Shown here: positions 16,862 to 25,466 of the stretch, piece after piece | Position numbering within the stretch: position 1 is the first letter of the stretch | How the letters are laid out: every line of letters starts with the position of its first letter | Assembly (NCBI GenBank): GCA_903902745.1 | Contig: CAIUWA010000013.1 | Location: 1 to 64,000, forward strand | DNA length: 64,000 bases | Direction of reading: 5' to 3' | From: an uncultured Opitutia bacterium | GTDB lineage: Bacteria > Verrucomicrobiota > Verrucomicrobiia > Opitutales > Opitutaceae | Notes under the pieces: model-generated | Databases searched by the model: none | Told to the model about the DNA's origin: nothing | Seen by the model: the letters and a program-made list of their open reading frames with translations, nothing else | Translations under genes and position numbers: made by a program

Positions 16862-18006
16862 TTCGCGAACAGCACGCAGACCGGGGCGGGGATCTGGACG
16901 GTGCTGCCGGCCGGAGTGAGCCGGCCGGTATCCGGGTCAACGCGGAACACGACCAGCGAATTGGAATTCTGATTGGCTGCGATCAGCCAGCGACCGGATG
17001 GCTCGAGGGCAAAGTGGCGCGGGGTCTTGCCCAGCGTGGAGACGGCCTCGACAAAGGAAAGCTGGCCGGAGGTGGCGTCGACGCGGAAGAGCGCCACGCT
17101 GTCGAGCCCACGGTTCGAGGCATAGACAAAACGGCCGGAGGGATGCACGGCAATCTCCGCGCCGCTGCTCGTGCCGGTGAAGCCGGGCGGCAACGTACCG
17201 ATGGTCTGGAGCGCGGTCTCATCAAACGAGCCCTGCGCGGCATTGTAATTGAAGACTGTGATGGTGCTGGCCATCTCGCTGATCACGTAGGCATGCCGGC
17301 CATCCGGATGGAGCGCGAAGTGGCGCGGGCCGGAACCGGGCTTGAGGGCGACCCACGAGGGATCGAGCGGTGCCAGGGTGCTGTGGGCGGCATCGACCGC
17401 GTAGCCATATAGCTTGTCGGTCCCAAGGTCGTCGGAAAAAAGGAAACGGCCGTCGCGGGAAAAATCCACCGAGTGGGCGTAGGCGTGATCCTGGCGCTTG
17501 GGATCGATGCTCTTGCCCTTGTGCTCAATGTAGGTCGCGGGCTCGCCCAGGTGGCCGTCCGGCAGGATCGGCAGCGCCGCGAGGCTGCCGTTGTCGTAGT
17601 TGGCCACCACCGCGGTCCGGCCCGAGGGATCGACGGCGATGTGCGTCGGCCCGGGACCACCCGCCGACGCGCGGTTGAGCAGGGTGAGCTCGCCGCTGGT
17701 GGAGTTGATCGCGAAGGCATAAACCGCCCCCGCATGCTTTCCCTCCGTCTCGGCGACCTCCGATGTCGCATAGAGGTGTCGGTGGTTGGGGGCAAATGCG
17801 AGGAAGGAGGGGTTGGCTCCTTCCGCCGTGAGGGCGAAGACACCGAGTTTGCCTGTGTCGAGGTCAAGCCGGCCCAGATAGATGCCCTTGCTGCCGGTAT
17901 CCACGCCGTTGAAGTGGGTGAAAGTTCCGACGTATACGAACACCTCGCGGGCGGAGGCGAGGGCGGTGGTCAGGCTGAGGAGGAGCAGGAAGGACAGGGA
18001 GCGCAT
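16858..18006 (-). CDS. Secreted lactonase-family seven-bladed beta-propeller protein
   Basis: 382 residues with a clear signal peptide (RSLSFLLLLSLTTALASA). The mature part is a 6-phosphogluconolactonase (YbhE/Pgl) type propeller with repeated blades. Diagnostic segments are YVGTFTHFNG, ANPSFLAFAPNHRHLYATSE, GPGPTHIAVDPSGRTAVVAN, GSGPRHFALHPDGRHAYVIS, SGRFVYASNRGLDSVALFRV and TPRHFALEPSGRWLIAANQN. Cytoplasmic relatives hydrolyse 6-phosphogluconolactone; the signal peptide suggests an extracytoplasmic sugar lactone instead. It is the downstream member of a tandem pair with the paralogue at 18060. Confidence 0.88.
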   Translation of the reverse strand: MRSLSFLLLLSLTTALASAREVFVYVGTFTHFNGVDTGSKGIYLGRLDLDTGKLGVFALTAEGANPSFLAFAPNHRHLYATSEVAETEGKHAGAVYAFAINSTSGELTLLNRASAGGPGPTHIAVDPSGRTAVVANYDNGSLAALPILPDGHLGEPATYIEHKGKSIDPKRQDHAYAHSVDFSRDGRFLFSDDLGTDKLYGYAVDAAHSTLAPLDPSWVALKPGSGPRHFALHPDGRHAYVISEMASTITVFNYNAAQGSFDETALQTIGTLPPGFTGTSSGAEIAVHPSGRFVYASNRGLDSVALFRVDATSGQLSFVEAVSTLGKTPRHFALEPSGRWLIAANQNSNSLVVFRVDPDTGRLTPAGSTVQIPAPVCVLFAN

Positions 18007-18059
18007 GGTGGGTGGGGTGGGGATAAAAGCTGGCGGCCGGCGGCCGGAATGTCACGGAC

Positions 18060-19169
18060 TCATCGGGCGAACAGTACGCAGACCGGGGTGGACGCGCTGA
18101 CCGTGCCGCCAGTCAGTGTGAGGCGGCCGCTAGCCGGATCCACGCGGAAAACGGCGAGAGTGTCGGAGTACTGGTGCGCACAGACGAGCCACGCGCCATC
18201 GGGAGATAGCGCGAAATTGCGCGGCTCCTTGCCGCCGGCCGGGGCGATTTCCACCAGCGTGAGCCGGCCGGTGTCCGCCGCGATGGCGAAGATCGCGATG
18301 CTGTCATGGCCGCGGTTCGACGTGTAGAGGAACCGGCCGTTCGGATGGACGTGGATTTCGGCGGCCCGGTCGGGGTCCGTGACGAGGAAACCGGCCGGCA
18401 AGGTGGAGATGTGCTGGAAAGGGGTTCCGGTACCGCGCGCGGCGTCGTAGGCGCAGGCGGTCACGGAGCCGTCGATTTCGTTGAGCACGTAGAAGAACCG
18501 CCCGTCCGTGGAAAACTTGCTGTGGCGCGGCCCGGTGCCGGGCTCGATCGTGATGAAGGGCGGGTCGTTGGGCGTGAGCAGCGCGCGGGCGGGATCGAGC
18601 CGGTAGGAGAACACGCGGTCGAAGCCGAGGTCGGCGACCAGCACGAAGCGGTTGTCCGGGGAAAACGTGACGCAGTGGGCGTGAGATTGGTTCTGGCGGG
18701 CGCGGTTGGGACCGAGCGGACCTTGCTGCGGGATGAGAACGCTCCGGGGGCCAACGTGGCCGCCGGCCTCAAGCGGAAAAGCCACCACGTAGCCGCCGCC
18801 ATAGCTGACGGCGGCAAGAGTGTGGCCGGTGGCGTCGACGGCGAGATGGGCGAGGCCGAGGCCACCGCTCCGCTGCTCATTCAGCAGCGACAGGGCACCC
18901 GTGACGGCGTCGATGGCATAGGCGCGCACGGCGCCACCGGGTTTGCCGTCCACCATGCCCGACTCGCAAACGGAGTAGAGCACGCGTCCGTTGGGATGCA
19001 GGGTGAGAAAGGTGGGATTGGCCGCCTCCGCCACGAGTTGCGGCGCGGTGAGTGCGCCGGTGCGGCCATCCAGCCGCAGCGCATGGATGCCGCGGCTGCC
19101 GGACTTCGTGTAGGTGCCGATGAAAATGAGGGAGGGGGAATCCGCGGAGCGGACGGAGGGCTGGCTCAT
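18060..19169 (-). CDS. Lactonase-family beta-propeller protein, paralogue of the next gene
   Basis: 369 residues from ATG 19169. A GTG at 19205 would add 12 residues and create a plausible signal peptide (FRAVLPFCFSLM), matching its secreted paralogue, so the true start may be there. Propeller motifs include FIGTYTKSGSRGIHALRLDG, ANPTFLTLHPNGRVLYSV, LAHLAVDATGHTLAAVSYGG, GTGPRHSKFSTDGRFFYVLN, GRFLYTSNRGHDSIAIFAI and PRNFALSPDGAWLVCAHQYS. The two genes are 53 bp apart on the same strand and presumably arose by duplication. A role in sugar-lactone hydrolysis is likely from family knowledge only. Confidence 0.86.
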   Translation of the reverse strand: MSQPSVRSADSPSLIFIGTYTKSGSRGIHALRLDGRTGALTAPQLVAEAANPTFLTLHPNGRVLYSVCESGMVDGKPGGAVRAYAIDAVTGALSLLNEQRSGGLGLAHLAVDATGHTLAAVSYGGGYVVAFPLEAGGHVGPRSVLIPQQGPLGPNRARQNQSHAHCVTFSPDNRFVLVADLGFDRVFSYRLDPARALLTPNDPPFITIEPGTGPRHSKFSTDGRFFYVLNEIDGSVTACAYDAARGTGTPFQHISTLPAGFLVTDPDRAAEIHVHPNGRFLYTSNRGHDSIAIFAIAADTGRLTLVEIAPAGGKEPRNFALSPDGAWLVCAHQYSDTLAVFRVDPASGRLTLTGGTVSASTPVCVLFAR

Positions 19170-19282
19170 CAGGGAAAAGCAAAAGGGCAGGACGGCACGG
19201 AACACAAGCCGGTCGGCGTGCGTCGTTGCGGCAACATGCCGGACGCTGGCGCGCGCGGGGGCGCCGGGCAAGCCGGACCACC

Positions 19283-20245
19283 TTAACGGGCGCCTGCGAA
19301 CTCGAAGGAATTGTGGATCAGCTCGGTCTGGCGCTTCTGCACGTCGGCCACGTGGTTCGCATTGAGCTCGGCGATCACCTCGTCGAGGTCGCGCTCCTTC
19401 ACATAGTGACGGAGGGCATGATCGCGCGCCTCCTGCCAGCAGGCCTGCAGGTAATCCTCGCGGAGCTGCAGGCACGCGGCATGGGTCGTGGCGGCCTGGT
19501 CGAGCAGGGTCTTGATGCCGTCGCGGGTGAAGGTGCGGGCCTCCTCCTCGCACTTTTCCAGCTCGGTCAGGGCAGCGTCGTCGGAGAGGGTGGCCAAGTG
19601 GTCGATCCAGGCCACGGTGCGGAACTGCGGTCCGCTGGGCAGCCGGGCGGAGGCCGGCAGCTCGTCCGCGCTGAGCTGCGTGACGCGGCTGGCGGTCTGG
19701 GCGATGTCGGCGAGTTCGATGCCGGCGGCCACGACGGTGGCGCGCAGGCCGGCCGTGGCCTCGAGGCGGCTCAAGCGGGGGCCCCGGGCGACCCCGGGCC
19801 GGCCGGCGATGGCATCGGCGACCGCGCGGGCATCGCGGGCGAGGGCGGTGCCCTTTTCACGCAGCTCGTTCATCTGGTACTCCCAGAGCTTCACGGATTC
19901 GCAGATGCCGTTGTAGTACTGGTAGTCGGCGTTGGTGGTGATGAGAAATTTATGCATGGCCCGCGGAATGATCGGTTCCAGCCAGGCGTCGACCGGTGCC
20001 AGCAGCGCGATCCGCCGACGGAGGCCCTCCTCGGTGTCGAGCACCGACCGGAGCGAGGTTTGGAACGCCTCGCGGGCGGTCTTCGAGGCGAGCATCCCGA
20101 AGGGCGGCTTGGTGGCCATGACATCCTGCTTCTGCTTCTCGAGCTCATCGAGCGCGCCAATCAGCGACTGCCGGCAGAGCGTGGCGTAAGCTTCGTTGCG
20201 AAGATAAGCGACGAGGTCGTCGGGCAGAGTCACGGTGTCGGTCAT
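19283..20245 (-). CDS. Uncharacterised helical cytoplasmic protein
   Basis: 320 residues from ATG 20245; upstream in-frame codons read through low-complexity sequence. I do not recognise the family. It is almost entirely predicted helix, with many charged and heptad-like segments (LIGALDELEKQKQDV, LREKGTALARDARAVADAIA, DAALTELEKCEEEARTF, YVKERDLDEVIAELNANHVA). It has no signal peptide, membrane helix or obvious catalytic motif. It lies 59 bp downstream of the MFS gene and upstream of the lactonase pair on the same strand, so it may share a transcript. The codon pattern and length argue for a real gene. Confidence 0.72.
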   Translation of the reverse strand: MTDTVTLPDDLVAYLRNEAYATLCRQSLIGALDELEKQKQDVMATKPPFGMLASKTAREAFQTSLRSVLDTEEGLRRRIALLAPVDAWLEPIIPRAMHKFLITTNADYQYYNGICESVKLWEYQMNELREKGTALARDARAVADAIAGRPGVARGPRLSRLEATAGLRATVVAAGIELADIAQTASRVTQLSADELPASARLPSGPQFRTVAWIDHLATLSDDAALTELEKCEEEARTFTRDGIKTLLDQAATTHAACLQLREDYLQACWQEARDHALRHYVKERDLDEVIAELNANHVADVQKRQTELIHNSFEFAGAR

Positions 20246-20304
20246 GTTCGCGGATGGGCCGGGAGTTTCAACTGCAGGCGTCTGAGTATTATTACGGCGG
20301 GACG

Positions 20305-21591
20305 CTACGCGGTTTCCGCGGGATCCGCGGGCAACCACCATGAGCCTACCGCGGCGATGAGACCTAGTGCGCTCGCCGCAAGGAGGGCGAGGCGAAAGTC
20401 ATTCACGGGGGCGAGCCAGCCAAAGACCACGGAGGCGAAGGCGGCCGCGAGGCGGCCGATGTTGTAGCAGAAACCGGAGCCGGTGGTGCGCAGCAGCGTG
20501 GGGAAAAGCGGCGGGAGGTACATGGTGAACAGGGCGAAGACCCCCGAGAAAAATCCCACCAGCGGAAACCAGAACCACGCGAGTTCGTGGTAGCCGCGCG
20601 GGATGATGAAGGCCCCGAAGATGCTGCCGCCGAGCCCGGCGAACATGATGAGGATGCCCCGGGGGTTGCCGAGCCGGCGCACGAGCCAGCCGCCGGCAAA
20701 GTTGCCCGCGATGGCCACGGCGTTGAGGGCGAAGAACGAGACCGACACGTAGCGGGTGATGTCCGCGGCCGGCAGTCCGGCGGAAGTGAGCAATTGTCGC
20801 AGATGCTGGGACTGCCAGAAAAGAAACAGCCACCACGAGGAAAGGCCGAAGGCACAGACCAGGGTGGTGCGCACGGTGATCGACGCCGTGGCGCCGTGGA
20901 AAAGCGCGGCGGCACCGGGTTTTTTGGCCACGGCCGCTTCCGCGCGCTGCCAGGCCTCGGGCTCGGGCACGTTGCGGCGGATCCAGAACACGAGCAGCGC
21001 GGGCAGCACGCCGACGAGAAACACCCAGCGCTCCCCGCCCGGGGGCAACACGAGCGTGAGGAGGTAGACGATGGCGGCGCCGGAGAGCACGCCGAGGTTC
21101 ACGCCGGTTTGCAGCACCGCGGCCATCCACGGGCGCCAGGCGCGCGGCCAGGTTTCCGACAGCAGCGAGGCGCCCACAGCCCACTCGCCACCGATGCCGA
21201 GGGCCGCGATGAACCGGAACAGCATCAGCTGCCACCACGTCTGGGCGAACGCACACAGCCCGGTGCAGAGCGCATAGGTGAGTACCGTGAGCGCGAGCGC
21301 GCGGCTGCGGCCGAGCAGGTCGCCGATCCGGCCGAAGAACGCGCCGCCCAACGCCCAGCCGACGAGAAACGAGGCTTGGATATAGGCGGACTTTTCCTTC
21401 ACAGCGGGATCGGCCGCGCTCGTGGCATGGAGGAGCTGGATGACCAGCGGGAGTGCGATGAGCGTGTACAGGTGCAGCTCGAGCCCATCGAACAGCCAGC
21501 CCAGCCAGGCGGCGGTGCCGGATCTCCATTGCTGCGGGGTGATTTCGCGGAGGTGAGTGGCCTCGGGGGCGCCGGCGGTCGGAGTGCTCAT
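20305..21591 (-). CDS. MFS transporter (carboxylate/SHS-like)
   Basis: 428 residues from ATG 21591, with about 12 membrane helices. The cytoplasmic loop 2-3 motif is GRIGDLLGRSRAL and the helix 4 region RFIAALGIGGEWAVG, which resembles the aromatic-acid/lactate (AAHS/SHS) branch. The equivalent loop in the second half is GWLVRRLGNPRG. The substrate is probably an organic acid, but the sequence does not fix it. It is divergent from uup; the 208-bp gap holds a CGTTCTC hairpin repeat. It heads a possible minus-strand operon with the helical protein and the lactonase propellers. Confidence 0.86.
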   Translation of the reverse strand: MSTPTAGAPEATHLREITPQQWRSGTAAWLGWLFDGLELHLYTLIALPLVIQLLHATSAADPAVKEKSAYIQASFLVGWALGGAFFGRIGDLLGRSRALALTVLTYALCTGLCAFAQTWWQLMLFRFIAALGIGGEWAVGASLLSETWPRAWRPWMAAVLQTGVNLGVLSGAAIVYLLTLVLPPGGERWVFLVGVLPALLVFWIRRNVPEPEAWQRAEAAVAKKPGAAALFHGATASITVRTTLVCAFGLSSWWLFLFWQSQHLRQLLTSAGLPAADITRYVSVSFFALNAVAIAGNFAGGWLVRRLGNPRGILIMFAGLGGSIFGAFIIPRGYHELAWFWFPLVGFFSGVFALFTMYLPPLFPTLLRTTGSGFCYNIGRLAAAFASVVFGWLAPVNDFRLALLAASALGLIAAVGSWWLPADPAETA

Positions 21592-21659
21592 GGGGCAGCC
21601 GAGTCGTGCACGCGCCGCCGCCCCGCTCAAGCCAAATGGCGGAGGAGAAGTCTATCTCC

Positions 21660-21729
21660 AATCGTTCTCGTTACCGTTCCTCGTTCTTGCTGTCCGGAAT
21701 GACGAGGGGAATGGAGAACGAGAACGATT
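21660..21729. repeat. CGTTCTC/GAGAACG heptad hairpin
   Basis: The left arm 21660-21689 (AATCGTTCTCGTTACCGTTC, CTCGTTCTTG) faces the right arm 21698-21729 (AATGACGAGGGGAATGGAGA, ACGAGAACGATT). It lies between two divergent start codons, unlike most other members of this architecture, which sit by stop codons. Confidence 0.8.
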
Positions 21730-21799
21730 TGGCGGGCGGGGGCCAGCGAGGTTCCGCCATTGCATGCGGCCGGCCGGCGGTTCACGTTGGACCGTTTAT

Positions 21800-23617
21800 A
21801 TGGCTTTGCTCAACCTCCTCGATGTCAGTCTCAGCTTCGGTGGTCCCGCGATCCTGGCGAAGGTCAACTTCCAGGTCGATCCGGGTGAGCGGGTCTGCCT
21901 GGTCGGGCGCAACGGCGCCGGCAAGTCCACGTTGATGCGTGTCATCGCCGGCGAACTGAAGCCCGATACCGGCGACATTTCCCGGCCCTCGGGCGCGGTC
22001 TATACCCGTCTGACCCAGGAGGTGCCGGCCGGCCTCGTGGGCTCCGTCCATGACATCGTCGCCAGCGGCCTGCGTGCGCCGCACGACCATGAGGAGGACT
22101 GGGAGCGTGAGGTGCGGGTGGAAAACCTGCTCGAACGCCTGCAGCTCCCCGCCCTGGCCGGCTTCGGCACGCTCTCCGGCGGGCTCAAGCGCCGCGTCCT
22201 CCTCGCGCGCGCCCTCGCCGGCCAGCCCGACCTGCTGCTGCTCGACGAACCGACCAACCACCTCGACATCGAGTCAATCCTCTGGCTCGAGGAATTCCTC
22301 CTGAGCGAAAAGCTCCCGCTCTTCTTCGTCACCCACGACCGCGCCTTCCTCAAGCGCCTCGCCACGCGCATCGTCGAGCTCGACCGCGGCCGGCTCGCGA
22401 GCTGGGCGTGCGACTACGACACCTATCTCGTCCGCAAACAGGAGGTGCTCGAGGCCGAGGAGCGGCAGCAGGCGCTCTTCGACAAGAAGCTGGCGCAGGA
22501 GGAGGAGTGGATCCGCCGCGGGGTGAAGGCCCAGCGCTCGCGCGCCACGGCGCGCATCAACCAGCTCATGCAGATGCGGGCCGACCGCCGCGCCCGCCGC
22601 GAGCGCACCGGCAACGTCAACCTCAAGCTCGCCGAGGCCGAGCGTTCCGGCGTGAAGGTCATCGAGGCCGAGAACGTGGCGTTCGCTTATCCTGACGGCC
22701 GCGTGCTCGTGCGCGACTTCACCACCACCATCATTCGCGGCGACAAGATCGGTCTCATCGGCCCCAATGGCGCGGGCAAGACCACCCTGATCAAGCTGCT
22801 GCTCGGCCAGCTCGCGCCCACGGGTGGCACGCTCAAGCACGGCACCAACCTCGAGGTCGTCTATTTCGACCAGATGCGCGACCAGCTCGACGACAACAAG
22901 ACCGTGGCCGACAACATCGCGAACGGCAATTCGACCGTGTCGATCGACGGCCGCTCGCGCCATGTGATCAGCTACCTGCAGGATTTTCTCTTCACGCCCG
23001 ACCGCGCCCGCACGCCGGCCCGCGTGCTCTCCGGCGGCGAGCGCAACCGGCTGTTGCTCGCGAGGCTCTTCACCAAGCCCGCCAACATGCTGGTGATGGA
23101 CGAGCCGACCAACGACCTCGACGCCGAGACGCTCGAGCTGCTCGAGGACCTCCTCGTCGAATACCAGGGCACGCTCCTGCTGGTGAGCCACGATCGCGAG
23201 TTCCTCGACAACGTCGTGACCAGCACGCTGGTCTTCGAGGGTGACGGTCGCATCGGCGACTACGTCGGCGGCTACGCGGACTGGCTGCGCGAAAAGGAGA
23301 AGCGGGCCGTGGTTGCCGCGCGCGCCACCGCGGCCAAGGCGCCGGCTGCGCCGAAGCCCCGTCAGGGCGGGGCCGCCCAGACCCGAAAACTCACGAACAA
23401 GGAGCAGCGCGAGCTCGACGCGCTGCCGAAGCAGATCGAGACGTTGGAAACCGAGCAGGCCGAGCTGACCGCGAAGCTGGCCGACCCGGCGTTCTATAAA
23501 AGGGAGCCGGCGGCCTTTTCCACCGTGAAGGCGCGACTCGACGCGCTGGAACAGGAGCACGCCCGGGCGTTTGCCCGCTGGGAGGAACTGGAAGCGGCGA
23601 AGAACGCCGGCAACTGA
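21800..23617 (+). CDS. uup: ABC-F family ATPase Uup
   Basis: 605 residues from ATG 21800; the in-frame codons upstream cross a hairpin repeat and are not protein-like. Two ABC domains sit in tandem: first Walker A GRNGAGKST, signature LSGGLKRR and Walker B LLLLDEPTNHLD; second Walker A GPNGAGKTT, signature LSGGERNR and Walker B MLVMDEPTNDLD. Between them is the ABC-F linker (about 240-310), and the C-terminal ~90 residues form the Uup coiled coil (KEQRELDALPKQIETLETEQ). There is no membrane domain. The Uup group is linked to ribosome function, branched-DNA binding and precise excision of transposons. The gene stands alone. Confidence 0.93.
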   Translation: MALLNLLDVSLSFGGPAILAKVNFQVDPGERVCLVGRNGAGKSTLMRVIAGELKPDTGDISRPSGAVYTRLTQEVPAGLVGSVHDIVASGLRAPHDHEEDWEREVRVENLLERLQLPALAGFGTLSGGLKRRVLLARALAGQPDLLLLDEPTNHLDIESILWLEEFLLSEKLPLFFVTHDRAFLKRLATRIVELDRGRLASWACDYDTYLVRKQEVLEAEERQQALFDKKLAQEEEWIRRGVKAQRSRATARINQLMQMRADRRARRERTGNVNLKLAEAERSGVKVIEAENVAFAYPDGRVLVRDFTTTIIRGDKIGLIGPNGAGKTTLIKLLLGQLAPTGGTLKHGTNLEVVYFDQMRDQLDDNKTVADNIANGNSTVSIDGRSRHVISYLQDFLFTPDRARTPARVLSGGERNRLLLARLFTKPANMLVMDEPTNDLDAETLELLEDLLVEYQGTLLLVSHDREFLDNVVTSTLVFEGDGRIGDYVGGYADWLREKEKRAVVAARATAAKAPAAPKPRQGGAAQTRKLTNKEQRELDALPKQIETLETEQAELTAKLADPAFYKREPAAFSTVKARLDALEQEHARAFARWEELEAAKNAGN

Positions 23618-23744
23618 TTTTAACGCAGAGGCGCAGAGAACGCCGAGATCGGAACAGGAATTCGTGATTCGATCCGATCCCCCTGTTTTAGTAGCTTTGA
23701 TAGTGATTGGAACCCTCTGCGAACTCCGTGCCTCCGCGTGAAAC
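23618..23744. repeat. CGCAGAGG hairpin element
   Basis: The left arm 23619-23647 (TTTAACGCAGAGGCGCAGAG, AACGCCGAG) is nearly complementary to the right arm 23715-23743 (CTCTGCGAACTCCGTGCCTC, CGCGTGAAA). It begins 1 bp after the uup stop codon. Confidence 0.8.
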
Positions 23745-23852
23745 CGGATCGGAGGGTGGACATATAAAACAGAAATTCATTCTCGTTGCCGGGAGCGCGG
23801 CGGTTCGCTTCCATTGCCTAGCTTTCCAGTCGTTCCTCAACCCCTCTCGTCC

Positions 23853-24269
23853 ATGAAAAAGGTCCTTACGCTTAGTTTCCTGCCATCGTCCACCAGTCTT
23901 GGGCTCTGTGTGCTTCGCGTCTGGCTCGGGTTGACCATGTTGATCATCCATGGCTGGCCGAAGCTCACGGGCTTTTCGGCGATGGCTTCCGGTTTCTTTG
24001 ATCCGCTCCACATCGGTTCCCGGCTGAGCCTGGGTTTGTCGACTTTTGCCGAGGTGGTTTGCTCGGCCCTCGTGGTGATCGGCTTCGCCACGCGCCTCGC
24101 GGCGCTCGGGCTGGTCATCAATCTCGGGGTGGCCTTCGTGCTGGTGCACAAGCTGGCACTCAGCGGTGCCATGAGCGGTGAATTCGCGTTTCTCTATCTG
24201 GCCGGCTTCATAGCCATCTTCCTCGGCGGCCCCGGCTGCTGCGCGGTTGACTCCAAAAGCGGCGGCTGA
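23853..24269 (+). CDS. DoxX family membrane protein
   Basis: 138 residues from ATG 23853, with four predicted membrane helices in the DoxX pattern. The first contains LRVWLGLTMLIIHGWPKL and the second LSTFAEVVCSALVVIGFATR, followed by LGLVINLGVAFVL and FLYLAGFIAIFLGGPG. The C-terminus ends GCCAVDSKSGG. DoxX-type proteins are inner-membrane components of redox or oxidative-stress systems, often of unknown partner. The gene appears to be separate from uup; two adjacent GC hairpins lie directly downstream. Confidence 0.85.
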   Translation: MKKVLTLSFLPSSTSLGLCVLRVWLGLTMLIIHGWPKLTGFSAMASGFFDPLHIGSRLSLGLSTFAEVVCSALVVIGFATRLAALGLVINLGVAFVLVHKLALSGAMSGEFAFLYLAGFIAIFLGGPGCCAVDSKSGG

Positions 24270-24272
24270 AAA

Positions 24273-24312
24273 GGGCGTCCGGGCGGACGCCCGGCTGGAC
24301 CCAAGGTCCGGC
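24273..24312. repeat. Twin GC hairpins between doxX-like and aldo/keto reductase genes
   Basis: GGGCGTCCGGGCGGACGCCC (24273-24292) is immediately followed by GGCTGGACCCAAGGTCCGGC and one more C (24293-24313). Both fold perfectly or nearly so. There is no T-tract, so this is more like a REP pair than an intrinsic terminator. Confidence 0.6.
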
Positions 24313-24334
24313 CCTGCAGTGAAAACTTCATACC

Positions 24335-25366
24335 ATGGAAACCAGAAATCTTGGCGGATCGGATTTGAAAGTACCGGTCCTCAGCTTCGGCACGGCGACG
24401 TTTGGCGACGCGCCGGTGTTCAAGGAGTGGGGAGCGAATGGCGTGAAGGAGGCCACGCGCCTCGTGGACCTTTGCCTGGAGGCGGGCGTCACAATGTTCG
24501 ACTCGGCGGACATCTACTCGGCGGGACAGGCGGAGAGCATCCTCGGCCAGGCGATCAAGGGCCGGCGCGACCAGGTCCTCATCTCGACCAAGGGCACGTT
24601 TCGATTCAGCGATGCGCCGGATGACGTCGGCTCGGGGCGCAAGCACCTGACCAAGTCGATCGAGGACAGCCTGAAGCGGCTGGGCACGGACTATATCGAC
24701 CTCTACCAGTTGCACGGCTTCGATGCGAAGACGCCCATTGAGGAGGCGGTGGAGACACTCAACGACTTCGTGCGCGCGGGCAAAATCCGCCATGTCGGCT
24801 GCTCGAATTTCTCCGGCTGGCACCTGATGAAGTCGCTCGCGATTTCGGATCGCAAGGGCTGGGCACGCTACGTGGCGCACCAGGCGTATTATTCGCTGCT
24901 TGGCCGCGAATTTGAATGGGAGCTGATGCCGCTCGCCCTGGCCGAGGGCGTCGGCACGGTGGTCTGGAGCCCGCTGGGCATGGGCCGGCTGGGCGGGAAG
25001 CTTCGGCGTGGCCAGGCGGCGCCGGAAGTCAGCCGGCTCAAGGACGCCACCACGGCGCGAGTGGCGCCGCCGGCGGCAGACGAACAGGTTTACCGCATCG
25101 TGGACGCCTTGGACGCGGTGGCCAAGGAGACGGGGAAGAGCGTGGCGCAGATCGCCATCAACTGGGTCCTCCAGCGCCCGAGCGTGGCGACCGTCATCAT
25201 CGGCGCGCGCGACGAGGCCCAGCTGCGCCAGAACCTCGGCGCCGCGGGCTGGAGACTCACGCCCGCGCAGATCGCGCAACTCGATGCTGCCAGCGCGAAG
25301 GAGAAGACCTACCCGTATTGGCACCAGGCGCAGTTTGCGGAGCGGAATCCGTTTCCGACCAACTGA
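24335..25366 (+). CDS. Aldo/keto reductase
   Basis: 343 residues, single-domain (beta/alpha)8 NADPH-dependent oxidoreductase. The catalytic tetrad is visible: Asp in FDSADIYSAG, Tyr61 in the same segment, Lys in ISTKGTF and His in YQLHGFD. NADP contacts appear in WSPLGMGRLGG and IIGARDEAQLRQNL. It resembles the YakC/Gcy-like branch that reduces aldehydes or sugar ketones. The start METRNLGGSDLKVPVLSFGT is canonical. A CACAGAGG hairpin separates it by 100 bp from the Gfo/Idh gene on the same strand. Confidence 0.93.
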   Translation: METRNLGGSDLKVPVLSFGTATFGDAPVFKEWGANGVKEATRLVDLCLEAGVTMFDSADIYSAGQAESILGQAIKGRRDQVLISTKGTFRFSDAPDDVGSGRKHLTKSIEDSLKRLGTDYIDLYQLHGFDAKTPIEEAVETLNDFVRAGKIRHVGCSNFSGWHLMKSLAISDRKGWARYVAHQAYYSLLGREFEWELMPLALAEGVGTVVWSPLGMGRLGGKLRRGQAAPEVSRLKDATTARVAPPAADEQVYRIVDALDAVAKETGKSVAQIAINWVLQRPSVATVIIGARDEAQLRQNLGAAGWRLTPAQIAQLDAASAKEKTYPYWHQAQFAERNPFPTN

Positions 25367-25373
25367 ACGGAAA

Positions 25374-25466
25374 TTTTTAACACAGAGGACACGGAGGACG
25401 GAAGAGGACGGATTAAGACGGGTTTTAAAACTTCTCCCCATCCTCTGCGCCCTCTGTGTTTAAAAC
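25374..25466. repeat. CACAGAGG hairpin element
   Basis: The left arm (TTTTTAACACAGAGGACACG, GAGGACGG) faces the right arm (ATCCTCTGCGCCCTCTGTGT, TTAAAA). It starts 8 bp after the aldo/keto reductase stop and ends at the start codon region of the next gene. Confidence 0.8.

Noticed and set aside
18060-19553. Long N-terminal extension of the second lactonase gene
   Set aside because: Codons upstream of about 19205 overlap the helical-protein gene in another frame and are Arg/Ala-rich shadow; a start at 19169 or 19205 is sufficient.
24273-24312. Twin GC hairpins as the terminator of the DoxX-like gene
   Set aside because: Stable stems but no U-tract on either strand; kept as a repeat instead.
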